Below, one piece after another: positions 21,689 to 33,105 of a stretch of 64,000 nt of DNA. Under the pieces are notes generated by a model. That model worked only from the letters and a program-made list of their open reading frames with translations. It was not told the origin of the DNA and searched no databases. A program made the translations under genes and the position numbers. The stretch is from NCBI GenBank assembly GCA_025765615.1, contig JAIVFJ010000056.1:268093-332092 (forward strand). Reading direction: 5' to 3'. Position 1 is the first letter of the stretch, and every line of letters starts with the position of its first letter. The DNA comes from Zopfochytrium polystomum (Eukaryota; Chytridiomycota; Chytridiomycetes; Chytridiales; Chytridiaceae).

Positions 21689-24600
21689 ATGGCCCTCGTA
21701 CACCTTGCATGCATCATCGGAATCCTCCTTCTTTTTGAAGGCGGCGGCGGTAGCGGAGGCGGCCGCGCTACGCGGGGGATCGTTGCGCTCGTTGAAGCCT
21801 TCCCGGCCCCAGCGCCCGCTCCCGTGCCGCTTCCCTTGCCGTTTCCGATTCCTGGCGAGGGAGAGATAACTGACATTATGCACAAAGGTCCGTCGATTCT
21901 GCCAAAGGACGTGAACCCCACAACCATTCCAGCGCTAATGGGTTTCTCACCCCGGCAACGAATCCCTCTGCCCTGCCCTCCTTTCGTTCCCCAACCCACG
22001 TTCCCTGGTTGGGAAACTCAGTTCGAAACAAAATGGACGACGTTGCAAACATGAAGCACGAACGTAAGCACCGCGCTGCGCATTCGTATTACATTTTTCC
22101 TGACCCGAGGTGTGCACCCCCCCCAATAAAAAAGACGAGTACTATCAAGACGGCCGCGTCGCGCTCTTTAACGAACCAAACAAGCCAGAGTCCGGCACAA
22201 AAGCCCACGCAACGGGTAGGTACCAGGTCAGCATCGACGGAAAGTACGACAAACAAGACCTCAACGCCGCAATGGTGTGTGGGTGTGATATTGTGTTTTT
22301 GCCCCTTTGCGTCCTTCGTATCTAACGCTAAACTGCGTGAAAAAAAAAACAAAAAAACAAAATAGAGTCGAATCCGAGCCCACGAGCACGACAAGGATCC
22401 CGCCATCCCGGCCGGCCAACCCGACATGAAAAAGCCCTTGGACGGACACAAGGTGACCATCGGCGCCCACGACGTCGAGCACAAAGGCGGCGGTAGGGTG
22501 CAGGCAGACGTCCAGGTGGTGGTAAGTGCAAGAAAAACAGAACCCGAGCATCTGACCCCCGAGTCGGCTCGCATGTGTTGCTTTCTACCTGTCCACAACT
22601 TACTGAACCTTGCAACACAGGCCGACAACGGCAAGGGCTCGAAATACGGCATCGTCATCCACTGCAACTCGAAAACCCGGCGCGACGGCGGCGCGTCGGG
22701 AGGTTGCGGCACAAACCCGAACGCCGCCGCCAAAACCGCAAAAGCCGCCGGTGCGAACGCCAAGACCCCAGCCGGGAAAGAACCCGGTGCGGGCAAAAGC
22801 GGTGCCGACGGCAAGACCGCAGGGAGCACGGCACGCGGTACCGGTGCGACCGGCGTAGCCGGCGGCAAGGGAACGCCCGCCGGCGGCAAGACCGCGGCCG
22901 TCACTACTTCCCGCAGCCCGGGCCGCGGCGGCGGCGGTGCAGCGGGAAGTGGTAAAGCGGGCGGCGGCGGCGGCGGCGGCCCGACCGGCAACATCCCGGC
23001 GAGCGCCGCAGGCAAAGGAGCGGGTGCGGGCAACGCTGGTCGCGGCGGCGCCACCGGCAAGTCGGCAGGCGCTGGACGCGGCAGTACCCCCGTGAACGGT
23101 GGAGCCGGGGGAAAAGGGGTCGCAGCCGGCGGTAAAGGAGTCGCCGCCGGTAGCAAGGCGTCCGCGTCGACCCGCGGCGGCGGCGGCGGCGGCGGTGGAC
23201 GAGCCGGCGGCGGTACGAACGCCAGGACCCCCGCGAGCGGTGACGGGAAAGGAACTGGTGCGGGAAAAGTCGGTGGCGCCCGCGCTGGTGAGGCTGGTGG
23301 CGCGAACGGCAAGACCGCGGGTGCTGGACGCGGCGCCGGCGCCAACGGAGGAGGGACCGGAGGAAAAGGGACGGGAGCCCTCGGCAAAGCAGCCGCTGCT
23401 GGCAGCAAGGCGCCCGCGTCGACCCGCGGCGGCGGTGGAGCAACCAGGGGCGGCGGCAACGCGGGCGGTGCAACCGGCAAGACCGCAACGGCTGGTGGAG
23501 GCAAAGGAACTGGTGCGGCAAAAGTTGGTGGCGCCGGAACCGGTAAAGCTGGTGGCGGTGGTAACAACGGGAAGCCCGCAGGGGCTGGACGCGGCACCGG
23601 CGCGAACGGAGGCGGCAAAGGCGCACCCGCCGCCGGCAAGGCAGCAGCAGCTGGCCGAGGCGGTGGTGGCGGTGGCGGCGCGGGCGGAGGAAGTAAAGTT
23701 GGCGGCGCGAACGGAAAGGCCCCCCAAGTGGGCGGCGGTGGCAAAGGAACCGCCGGCGGCAGCAAGGCGGGAGCGACGACGGCCCGCGGCGGCGGCACCG
23801 GGGTCGGAGGCGGCGGGAAGGGCGGTAAAGCCGGCGGTGGCGGCGCGAACGGCAAGACCGCGGCAGCTGCAGGACGGGGCGGGGCCGGCGCCACTGGAGG
23901 CGGTGGTGGGAAAGGGGCATCGGCCGGCGGCAAGGCCGGAACGGCGGCCCGCGGCGGCGGCGGCGGTGGAGCCGGAGGCGGAAAGGGCGGGGTTGGCAAA
24001 ACTGCCGGCGGAGGCGGTGCTAAAGCGGCTGGCGGTGGTGCCGCAGGCAAAGCTACGGCGGCGGGACGGGGCACCGGTGCGAACGGCGGAGGTACCAAAG
24101 GCGCCACGGCTGGCAGCAAGGCTGGAGCGACGGCCCGCGGTGGCGGTGGAGGTGCAGGCGGCGCCAAAGCCGGCGGTACCAACGGCAAGGCTCAAACTGG
24201 CGGGGGTGGCAATGGAATGGGCGCGAGCGGCAAGACCGGAACCACGACCCGTGGCGGTGGCGGCGGTAGGGCCGGACCTGGCAAAACAGCCGGAGGCGGC
24301 CTCGGTAAAGGAACACCTGCTGGCAGCAAGGCTAGTACACAGGCCCGCGGGGCTGGCGGTGGAGTCGGAGGCGGAAAGGCCGTCGCAGGCAAAACTGGCG
24401 GAGGCGCTGCGGGTCGCGGAGCCGGCGGCAACGTAGGCGGAGGCGGAAAAGGGGCCGCGGCTAGCAGCAAGACGCCAGCGGCGAACCGCGGCGGCGGCGG
24501 GTGGAGATGGAGGCGGCAAAGCTGGTGGAACCGGCAGTAAAGGAGCCGCACCTGGTGGTAAGGCGGCGGTGACGACCCGTGGTGGTAGTGGTGCTGGAGG

Positions 24601-25274
24601 CGCTGCCGGCGCCGGCGGTAACAAAGCTGTGCGCGCGAATGGCAAGCAGCCAGCTGGTGGACGCGGCGCTGGTGCTAACGGCGGCGGAGGTGGCAAACAG
24701 GCCACGACTGGAAGCAAGGCTGGTCAGACGACGCGCGGCGGAGGAGGGAGCCCGAACAAAGCGGCGGGAGGCGGCAGCGGCGGCGGTATGAAGGCCCCCG
24801 CAGCCCGGGGCAACACTGGTGGTAGCGGTGGTGGAGCCAGCAAAGCGACCCCTGCGCGCGCGAATGGCGGCGGCGGGGGCGCTGCGCCGAAGAGCCAGGT
24901 GAGAGGAAGTACCACCGGTGGTGGCGGTGGGTCAAAGGCAGCTCCGGCCCAGCAGCAACAAACACCCGCGCGGACGAGCGGAGGCAGAGGCGGGAAGCGG
25001 CGGCGGCGCGGCGAAGCAGTCAACGACGGCGTCGAAGCAGGTAGCACCGCAGAAACAGCAAGCAGCCGCTCCGAAACAGCAGGCAACGGCATCGTCGAGG
25101 CAACAGACGTCAGCTGCCGCGCCGAAGCAGCAGCAGGCAGCCTCTAAGCAGCGAGCGGCCCCGAAGCCGCAACAGGCAGCACCAAAGCAGCAGCAGCAGG
25201 CGTCTAAACCTGCAGCAGCAGCAGCGAAGCCAGCGGGTAGTGGTGGTGGCGGTGGGGGAGGCAAGAAGAAATGA
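21689..25274 (+). CDS. Secreted Gly/Ala/Lys-rich silk-like protein with small N-terminal domain, two +1 frame breaks
   Basis: Function unknown. The start MALVHLACIIGILLLFEGG gives a signal peptide or anchor. A Pro-rich linker (FPAPAPAPVPLPLPFPIPGE) follows. Exons at about 22110-22274, 22366-22521 and 22621 onward join in phase 0 and encode a possible folded domain (ATGRYQVSIDGKYDKQDLNA ... GHKVTIGAHDVEHKGGGRVQ ... SKYGIVIHCNSKTRR). From 22690 about 850 residues consist of imperfect Gly-rich modules mixing GGGG, AGK, TARGGG and GAN units, strongly cationic. The frame changes at the G run 24499-24501 and again at 24992-24994, each equal to one surplus G; the last frame ends in a Gln/Ala/Lys tail (KQQQQASKPAAAAAKPAG). 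The first exon boundary (21990-22110) is unresolved. Long Pro-rich frames opposite are shadows of GGC repeats. Confidence 0.66.
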
Positions 25275-26289
25275 GACGTGCTAGAGGAATGCGACCTCTG
25301 CTTGTTTTGTCGTGTGCGTGTGGCAACAACTCAATCTTTTCGACGCCACCCTTGGTACACTCGGAGAATGGGTAATAAGAGCATCTTTTTCCACCACCAC
25401 TGCACCAGCACAAGCAGCAGCACCACCGGCCCCGCGCGTCCAGTCCGTCCACTTCGTCTTCTCGGACGCCTTCCGCCGCACCGCCTGCTCCCCGTCGGCG
25501 TGCCGCTGTCAGGTCTGTCTGCCCTTCGCCAGCTCATCGTCCAGGAGTCCTTCCATCCCCAACCTTGAGGTCAAGGCAACCCCTCAAGGTCGACGGCAAG
25601 GTCGTCTTTGACGGCCTCGGCCACTGAGACCAGCGTCGAGGTCTTCGGTGACCTCAGGTCCCTCATTAAACGCGCCGGGCCGTGGGGTGTCGTGGAACAC
25701 CGTCCGTCTACTTCATCCGCGTTTTCTTTATCTAAGTCTCTCTTCTGTTCGTGTTGTTGCACGCAACAGCAGACGCCAAGAACACCCCGGCATTCCTTCC
25801 CGCCCCTACCCCTCCAACATTGCTCCAAACGGCTTTGCGTTCATACGAGGCTCACATCACAGCGCACCACCGGCGACGCTGGCGGGAGCTCAGGGTTGCC
25901 GGGGGAGGCCGTGGCTGCGGAGGTGGCGGCGGTCGCGGAAGAACGGGCTGGCGGTGGAGAACGCGGCGACTGTGGCGACGGCGAGTGGGGTGGGCATCGT
26001 GGGCAAAAAAGGTGTGTTGTGGAGATCGTTCTGGTTGGGTTGGGTTGCTCGCCTTCAAAAAGCGTGGGGAAGTCGCTGACTGCGCCCGAGGTTTTCCCTC
26101 GCCCACGGGTTAGAGACAGCGTCCGCGGCCCAAACTCCAACAACATAATCTTATTATTCCCCAATATAAATACTGCTCCTGCACGCACGCTCCGGAATCC
26201 GCACTCTTATCACTTCGAAAATCTCTGACACAAACTGCAACAAAAAGCCGGTCTCATCCTTCCCACAATCCAACAAAACAAACGAACAA
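25275..26289. other. GC-rich region, coding status unclear
   Basis: Short open frames with protein-like composition occur on the + strand: ETSVEVFGDLRSLIKRAGPW near 25625, IAPNGFAFIRGSHHSAPPAT near 25815, and LPGEAVAAEVAAVAEERAG and NAATVATASGVGIVGKK near 25895-26010. They lie in different frames and I could not join them by good splice sites. It may be a decayed gene or one with several frame errors. No family recognised. Confidence 0.35.
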
Positions 26290-26602
26290 ATGTCGCCCAT
26301 CACCCCGCTCGGAACCCCCGCCGTCTCCGCCTTCACCACCACCGTGCCTGGCCTCCGTTCGTCCGCTCCCCCCCACCACAACCCGGATGCCAACCGCCGT
26401 CGCCGCTGCCAAGTCGCGCGCCTCCTCGGCCTTTGCCCGCTTCGCGTACACAAAGCTCGACACCGAGTCCTCGGCCCAGGCGTCTCCCACTGTCGCCTCC
26501 ACTAACTCGCCGGCCGCCGTCGTGAAGCCCGTGCAGCCCGCCAAGGTCAAGCGCGCTCATGTCATATTGTACGGCTCGCACCGCCTGGGGTCGCCGATGT
26601 GA
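26290..26602 (+). CDS. Small hypothetical protein with one +1 frame break; has a duplicated copy downstream
   Basis: The start MSPITPLGTPAVSAFTTTVP runs into a seven-C run (26368-26374). In the next frame the reading continues as MPTAVAAAKSRASSAFARFA and ends KRAHVILYGSHRLGSPM. Removing one C would give a single protein of about 103 residues, Ala/Ser/Thr/Pro-rich and basic near the end; no signal peptide or known domain is seen. The 5' flank and 3' flank are repeated 1.5 kb downstream, which supports a real transcription unit. Confidence 0.5.
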
Positions 26603-27829
26603 ACGAAAAGATCGAACGAGACGAAACGTGAGACGTATCTGGAATTGAAGAAACTGGGCGCGCGGCTCAATCTGAGCAGCAACCCGCGGGTGGGGACACC
26701 CTGGATCCCAACGGCCTCCGACTTTGTCGCGGGGGGTTTTTTTGGTTAACGATGGGTGCCCGTTATTGGATTTTGGGGTGCGGTGACTGGTTGATGGCGA
26801 AAGCTGTCCCGAACTCGCTCCCGATTGTTTCTTTTTTCTTTTTCTCTTTATTTTTTCTTGGTCCTTCTTTGTTTTCATTCTGCACCTGACGCCTCGTACC
26901 CTCTTACTCGCCCTTTTCTCTTTGTTTTGCTCTAGTCTCGGAAGTCTTTTGTCGTCATATTCCTCCTGCCCTACTTGATTCTGTGATTCAATAAAAACCC
27001 AGCACAACACATAACTACACTACCCCTTGGACCCTCAATGACTTCGCTGTCCACTGTGGCACCAGCACAACCCATCCTCTTCTCAAATTACCGCCGCCAC
27101 GGTGAGTTCCAGCATCCTCCTTCAGTGGGCATCTTTTCAGTGGTAAGCGATCGTAGTTTCAAGCTCCACCTCGAGCCCATCCGCCAGTCAACGAGATTGC
27201 CCGTCACGGGTTGATATGCTGGTCGACTTGGCCTCTATTTTCGGCTCCGAGGACCAGCCCTTCCGGTTTCTCAGTTATCAAGTATGGGTCAACGGGCCTG
27301 TTGCGTCAGTGAGATTAGATAGATATTATTGTACCAAGAATAAGAGCGTCGCAGTATTCGTATAGTTGCTAGTACGCCTCGTTGTGGCCGAGGCACCGGT
27401 GCTTCGATTCCACCATACTGCCTTCGGGCCATGGCAAAATGCTTTTCTGGCAAAATCAGGATGCCTCGTGGGGCATCTTGATCGATGTTTGGTAACGGAT
27501 CCGAGTTTGATCCCTAAGAGAAAGATATGGGCGCAAAATGTCGTTATGACAGTCAGGGGAAGCCAAATGCACCTCCCACCTTGGACAAGAAGACACTAGG
27601 TAGTGTGCTTTCGCTCAATCTGCCCAAGCGCAGTCTGGGTCGGAAACGGCTTTTCCGCTATCCCCACGAATCCCCAGCTGATTGCCTCCACCCTTGAACT
27701 AATTTGATGATCTAGCCAAAGACGGTTTGTTTTTCGAGGGGACACTGCGTCAAAGCTCCCAATCTCCGTTCACCGCGGGAAATACACGAGCTTGCCGCAC
27801 ACTAACATCCCTCCCTTCATCGCTCATCT
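26603..27829. other. Intergenic region
   Basis: The 3' flank of the small gene (to about 27010) contains poly-T/CTTT stretches and AATAAA-type sequence near 26989. From 27010 to 27829 a short frame starts at ATG 27037 (MTSLSTVAPAQPILFSNYRR), but no family or convincing splice pattern is seen. Confidence 0.4.
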
Positions 27830-28190
27830 CTCCCTGCAAAACTGGTCTCATCCTCCCACAATCCAGCGTAAAAAAGAGCAAATGTCGTTCATCATGCTAG
27901 GACCTCCCACCGTCTCCGTTCGCGCCAAACCGCGGCTTCTTCGGAATTTGAGAGCGAGTGGCTGACTGACGGCGAAGGCTGTCCCGCATTCGCTCGTGAT
28001 CGGTTCGTTTTTTTTTTTTTTTCATTCCCTATCTTCATTGTGATCCTGAAGCCTCGCAGCATCGTTGCCTTGTACTCGTCTTTTTTCTTCTTGTTTTCGC
28101 ATGTTTCTCGACTATGACATCTTTTGCCCTCATCCTCATCCTCCAATACTGGACTGTGTGATTGAGTAAAACCCGGACATCTCATGACTA
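27830..28190 (+). pseudogene. Truncated duplicate of the small gene at 26290
   Basis: Bases 27834-27930 resemble 26235-26340 (shared GGTCTCATCCT-type leader, CACAATCCA, AAATGTCG start and CACCGTCTCCG). Bases 27965-28180 resemble 26800-27010 (shared GGCTGTCCCG, the poly-T stretch, and CTGTGTGATT before the end). The central coding part between them is missing, so the copy cannot encode the same product. Confidence 0.65.
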
Positions 28191-28375
28191 CTAAGGAAGC
28201 GGGCCACCATTGTTTCGCACAGGGACAGATTAACATGATTCGAGCTCGCTATGGCGACCTGGTATGTGGCTCGCTCCCTTTCCTGTTCTTTTCTTTCCTA
28301 CTCTGCCAACCATATCCGCGTTGGGCGGTGGGTGAGAGCAGAGTCTGTGGAAGACTAACTCAAAAATATATTTTA

Positions 28376-29232
28376 GGGTCTTGCTATAGCCAGCCCTCTG
28401 CGACTAGGAGAAATTGCCAGCCCTGCCGCCCCCACACAGCCCCCACATCCCCCTCCAGCCCTTTTCTTGATTTTTCAATTCTTCATTTTCTTTCCATTTT
28501 GGGAGGAGACAAATTTCGAAAAAACAGACAGAAAAGGAAGGCATAAAGGAGCGTCCTCTGCGTCAACCAATCCGAGCCGACCCTGGAAACTCAGGTCTTA
28601 TGTTCGTCGAGGGCAAGTGTGCTTGTTGTGGCCTGGTAGATTGCAATGGCTGCATTTTCGCTGCTGCTCCCGCGCACGAGATCCCAGTTACTTTGACCAT
28701 GTTGAAGCGTACTTTCACTGAGCACAAACTTTTGTATGAAGTTCACTAGATCTCTGGTGGAAGGCGAATCGATTCCATAGTGACTGATCCAGCAGATGGG
28801 GCCAATGCATCCAAACAGCTTTGGGTGTCGATCTCGTTCTGGCCCTCTCCAAAGATGGTACTGTCCAGATTGATATCGTCGTAAATCTCTCCAGCATTAG
28901 TCTCTTCTCCAATACATCACTATAGTCTCTGTCAATCGTCATCGAAACAATCCAGGTTGCAACTGCAGCCGCTGTCGCGTATGGCGAGCATTGGATTGAA
29001 AGTCCAGCTTCTTGGCGCGTTGGCTTCGCCTGTGGGTCGGTCGACGCAGGTCTTCACTCCTTTATGCTTTCCTTTTCTGTCTGCTTTTTTGAAATTTGTC
29101 TCCTCCCAAAATGGAAAGAAAATGAAGAATTGAAAAATAAAGGAAAGGGCTGGAGGGGGATGTGGGGGCTGTGTGGGGGCGGCAGGGCTGGCAATTTCTC
29201 CTAGTCGCAGAGGGCTGGCTATAGCAAGACCC
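28376..29232. mobile_element. 857-bp non-autonomous DNA element with about 180-bp terminal inverted repeats
   Basis: The left arm (28376 to about 28560) and the inverted right arm (29232 to about 29050) both start GGGTCTTGCTATAGCCAGCC and stay nearly identical for about 180 bp. The element is flanked by a perfect 9-bp duplication TATATTTTA (28367-28375 and 29233-29241). Long arms plus a 9-bp duplication point to a Mutator-type element. The 490-bp middle has no recognisable transposase; the largest frame there is 75 residues on the minus strand (28942-28715). Confidence 0.85.
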
Positions 29233-29241
29233 TATATTTTA

Positions 29242-29729
29242 TGCCGCCATAAGACAGAAATACAGTATGACGGAAGAAAATGGCACGCTAAAGAGCCAAA
29301 ACAGAAGTGGGGAAAGATAGGACTCAATCGCTGCTCGCTGGCATTTTGCGAGTAAACCTGGTGGCGAGCAGGTCCAAAAATCTGCTGATTCCGAATCGCC
29401 GATCCCATCACACGCGCCCAGCCCGTTTTTGATACCTTCGGCCGAGTCTTTGCTTGCCTTGGCTGACGTCCCAAGCCGCTTGAATGTTATCGTTCTTGTC
29501 GTTGCGATCCTCGACGGCCCCTCCGGCTCCAACAGCGCACAAAGCTTCCCGCAAGCGCGCCAAACAGGACCAGCGGCTTCTTGGGCTTGCCGACCACGGA
29601 ATTTCCACTTGTGGGACGACTTACTTGAGGTGAAATATTAATGCGTTTCTTTTTTCTTCTTTTTTCTTTGTTCGTAGTAAACACGACTAAGACCGCCGAC
29701 AAAGTGAGAGAGAGAGATGTATAGCATCA
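29242..29729. other. Intergenic region
   Basis: No gene recognised. The 3' end lies just beyond the stop of the minus-strand fusion gene. Confidence 0.5.
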
Positions 29730-32132
29730 TCACAGCAGCGCAGCAATCTTCTCATCCAACTCCTCCGGGGTCGTCCGGCTGCCAAACCTCTCAACGACCC
29801 TTCCGTCCCTGCCGACCAAAAACTTTTCAAAGTTCCACCGGACGTCGCCGCCGCCCGCCGCGCCTTTCAGCTGCACGAAAAGCGGGTGCGCGGCCGGCCC
29901 GTTGACGTCAATCTTTTCGGCGATGGGGAACGTCACGGCGTACGTCTTGGCGCAAAACGCCGCGATCTCGGCCGCGCTGCCGGGCTCCTGCCCGCCAAAC
30001 TGGTTGCAGGGGAACCCGAGGACCGTCAGGCCCCGAGAAGCGTATTTTCGGTGGAGCGCTTCGAGGCCAGGGTACTGCCTTGTGTAGCCGCAGTGGGACG
30101 CGACGTTGACGATGAGCGTCACTTTGCCCTAGTGGTGTGGGAAAGGCGTGGGCGGAAGCATTGAATGGTGTGTTTGTGTTTCGGTAAACAGTCCGCTCAC
30201 CTGGAGGGACTCAAAGTTGAGCTCCTCGTTATCGCCACCGTTGATGAGCTTGACGACGTGGGAGTAAAACGGCGCGGCAGCTTTCGCATCCTGCTTCGAG
30301 CTCTTCAGGTGGTTCACGATGCCCTCGACAATCCGGCGACTCCGCTTGTCCCCGATCAATTCAAAGTGCCCAACGTTCATGACGTACGAAACCGCCAGGT
30401 TCAGCTCGTAGCTCCACTAGTTTGACAGGCACGACAGTGTGCGACGGGGCGGATATTTTTGGGGGGTATCTTTTAGCCTATTCTGAGTGATCTACTGCTT
30501 CATACGCGGCCTCGACAAAACTCACCAGAATAATCGACCCGCCCGACCCGCTCCACCCGTAGAACGTGGTCCCGTTGACAAAGTGCGTGTCAAAGATGCC
30601 CCAACCGGCCTTTGTAATGGCAAAGTACACCTTCACAACGTCGTCCATTCGCGCGTCCTGCAGCTCAAGTGCCGCACGCATTGTGGAGGGCTGGAAGAGG
30701 GTCACGCCGTCGAGCGTGCCGTTGTTAACCATGAAGGCGGCCAGGCGTGCGAGCTGGGGTAAAAACTCACTCAGTCAGTCACTCATCCACAGGAACACAC
30801 ACTCACACTCACTCACGGACTCCCCTCCCCCCGCTTCCTCACACAACTTGTCCCTCACCGTCCTCGCGTTCGTCAACCCCCCAAACGACGGGTTCTCAGA
30901 CCTCCAGATAAACTCGTTATTGTACGTCTCCGGGAACTGCTTCCACGTCGGGTCGAACGTCGGGCCGGACCTAAAGACAGCCTTTGCGCAGATGGACGAG
31001 GGGTCCAAGAGGGCGTCGAACATGACGGTGGAGATGGGCACGGCGCCGAGCGCGCGCTGGATGCTGTGCGGGACGAGCAGGTGGAAGAGGGATTGGAGCG
31101 GGGAGAGACCGATGACGGGGGCCAGGCGCGGGAGGAGCGCCGGGTATTGCGAGTCGGTGAGGCCGAGGTAGAACTCGTAGGGTCGCTCGTTCGATGTTGA
31201 GGAGGAGATGATGGGGAGGATGTCTTCTCTGCGGAATAGGGAGCGAGGAATATGGCACGCGTGAGAGAGAGGGAATAAAAGAAAATAGAAATAAAGGGAA
31301 GGCTCAACCCAACTGGACGACGTATCGAATGCTCCTTCCCTTTGGATCCGCGCGCCGCACAAACTCGTTCACGAACCAACCTCCGGCCAGAGCATGGTAC
31401 GCGCTCCGCACCTCCCCACCAAAGGCGTGCGGCTGACCCGCAATCTTTTTCGCCAGCGCGTCCAGATCTGCCAGCTCGCGCACGCCCGGGGCGCGTTCGG
31501 GGTCGAGGAACGGCAGGCCGGCGCGGTGCGACAAAAGCTGCGAGATGGTTACGTTCTCCTTCCCGCCCTCGGCGAACTCGGGCCAGTAGTCGGCGACCTT
31601 GGCGTCCAGGCTCGGGATGTGGCCGCGGTCCAGGAGGGAGAGCACCGCGAACGTCGTGACCATCTTGCTGGCGGAAAACACGAGCTGGAGCGTGTCTTCC
31701 GAGTACGGCGTCGCGTAGGTCTTGTCGGTGTAGCCGCCGTAGAGCTCAGCGACTTTGACGCCGTCGACTGGAAGTTGATGCGAGTTTTTTTCGGAAGGAT
31801 CGGGGAGGAGGGGCAGGAGTTCAGCGAAGATCCTAGGAACACGTCGTGGGCGATCGCTCACCGTACGCCGTAAAGCTCGCGCCAACATCGTCGCCGTCAA
31901 CAAAGATCTTGTGGAAAAGAGGCTCAATGTACTTGTGCTCTGCGTGGACGAATCCGCGGCTGGGCAGGACTGGCGGGCAGCCGAACGCGAATAGCTACGC
32001 GTTTGAAATGATTTGATTACTCGACTGGGCCTCCATCACCATTTGCCTGCGGCCAACGCGTCGTTTCCTTACCTTGCATGAGGCGGGAAGGGCAAGGCCG
32101 CCGAGAAAGTACCTTTGTAGAGGGGGTGCCAT
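29730..32132 (-). CDS. Beta-lactamase-like serine hydrolase fused to glutathione peroxidase (7 exons, 620 aa)
   Basis: Exons 32132-32073, 31994-31862, 31767-31309, 31226-30859, 30753-30526, 30416-30201 and 30128-29730 join in frame with GT-AG introns of 72-109 nt. Residues about 20-455 resemble animal beta-lactamase-domain-containing protein 2: DDVGASFTAYVDGVKVAELY, the SxxK motif SASK (96-99), YWPEFAEGGKENVTISQLLS HRAGLPF, the Tyr of SAYHALAGGWFVNEF, and GWSGSGGSIILWSYELNLAV. Exon 6 encodes both the end of this domain (NVGHFELIGDKRSRRIVEGI) and the start of the next, without a stop. Residues about 466-620 are a glutathione/thioredoxin peroxidase: peroxidatic Cys in VNVASHCGYT (about 501), FPCNQFGGQEPG, a resolving-type Cys in CAKTYAVTFP, and WNFEKFLVG. 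It would combine a penicillin-binding-protein-like esterase/peptidase with a peroxide reductase. No signal peptide is obvious. Confidence 0.85.
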
Positions 32133-32640
32133 GCGATATAGGTCAGCGGAGCGCGAAAAAACGAACAAGCGATTGTGGCGGAAAGCGGCATTGCTGCCCT
32201 GGTTGCTCCCTTCCGTCGCCTCTGGATCCGTTTTCTACTCGCTCCCTCATTTCGCTCGCCCCACACAGAACTGCTGCTACTGTCTCCAGCAGGTCAGCCA
32301 GTCTCACCTGAAAGCGGCCCAAGCAGAGAATGCGGTGGCGAAGAGGAGTGCGGAGGAGATGGACGACGACGACGACAGCACCCGGCCTGAGGCCGAGGGC
32401 GGCGGCGGCGGGGTTGGGGTGGTGGTCGTTGTCTCTTCCTCGTTCTTCTTTTTCATCGTTTTTGTTTGTCTATCTGTCAAACTGTGACAATAATAATAAT
32501 AGGGATCCTCAATTTTGTCTCTGCTGGCTTCCAAGTGGTCGTTCTCCAATAATTGGGGGCTGCCCGCAAACGAAAGGTCCGGTTGGGCAGACAAACCCGA
32601 TCATCCCTAATAGCGAAAGACGAGGTTCACTCTTATTGAG
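32133..32640. other. Upstream region of the fusion gene
   Basis: No gene recognised. Contains GAC and GGC triplet runs (32355-32415) and a short AAT repeat (32490-32501). Confidence 0.45.
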
Positions 32641-32815
32641 CAAGGCGGGACTCGGGTGGGGGACGTGGTGGGCAGATTGGATGGACGGATTCCATCGCCG
32701 ACACTCGTCATCTCGTTTGATTGTTGAGCAGACATTTGGAATACTGAAGTGTAGATGGAGAATTTTATTGCCACCTATGCCAACTGATCCTTTCACTCCA
32801 GCAAATACTTTCTAG
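32641..32815 (+). pseudogene. PIF/Harbinger-type transposase fragment
   Basis: The frame ending at 32815 contains RRHSSSRLIVEQTFGILKCR followed by WRILLPPM. This matches the stretch near the third acidic residue of PIF/Harbinger DDE transposases (HSxxRxxVExxFGxLKxRWxIL). Only this C-terminal piece remains, and no terminal repeats were found. Confidence 0.62.
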
Positions 32816-32865
32816 TGCTGCGGAGCTCTCCACGATATTCTCAACATGTTAGGGAAAAACTTGCT

Positions 32866-33105
32866 CTAAAATCTGCAGTTTCCTTTCACTCCTTGTCCAC
32901 CACAAACATCTTGAGAAAGGTAGCAGAAATAGCAGCTGGCAGAATCATCAAATTTAGCCCACACATTTGATCCTTTGGTGGCATCAGAGTTAGGGCAACT
33001 CCCCCAACCTTTATGCATTTGTGCTGGCCCTGGTGCAATGCCCAACGCAAGGCAAATTTCACAATCAGCTTTGTGTGCTTGATATGCTTGCTTGTTATGA
33101 ATCAC
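32866..33105 (-). CDS. Cysteine-rich ORF fragment
   Basis: The 79-residue frame has a patterned set of Cys: CEICLALGIAPGPAQMHKGW then GSCPNSD, WAKFDDSASCYFCYLSQDVC and GGQGVKGNC. The spacing resembles the CxxC-x-W-x-CYxCxxPxxxC region seen downstream of helicase domains in some fungal repeat-borne proteins, so it may be a transposon-linked fragment. It overlaps the left end of a solo LTR by 13 bp. Low certainty. Confidence 0.35.
   Translation of the reverse strand: MIHNKQAYQAHKADCEICLALGIAPGPAQMHKGWGSCPNSDATKGSNVWAKFDDSASCYFCYLSQDVCGGQGVKGNCRF

Noticed and set aside
22089..24188. 699-residue Pro/Ala/Leu-rich minus frame and 705-residue companion frame
   Set aside because: Antisense shadows of GGC/GCG repeats in the Gly-rich gene; no start context or domain.
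25312..26228. Possible gene between the Gly-rich and small genes
   Set aside because: Protein-like pieces lie in three frames without convincing splice sites; recorded only as an unclear region.
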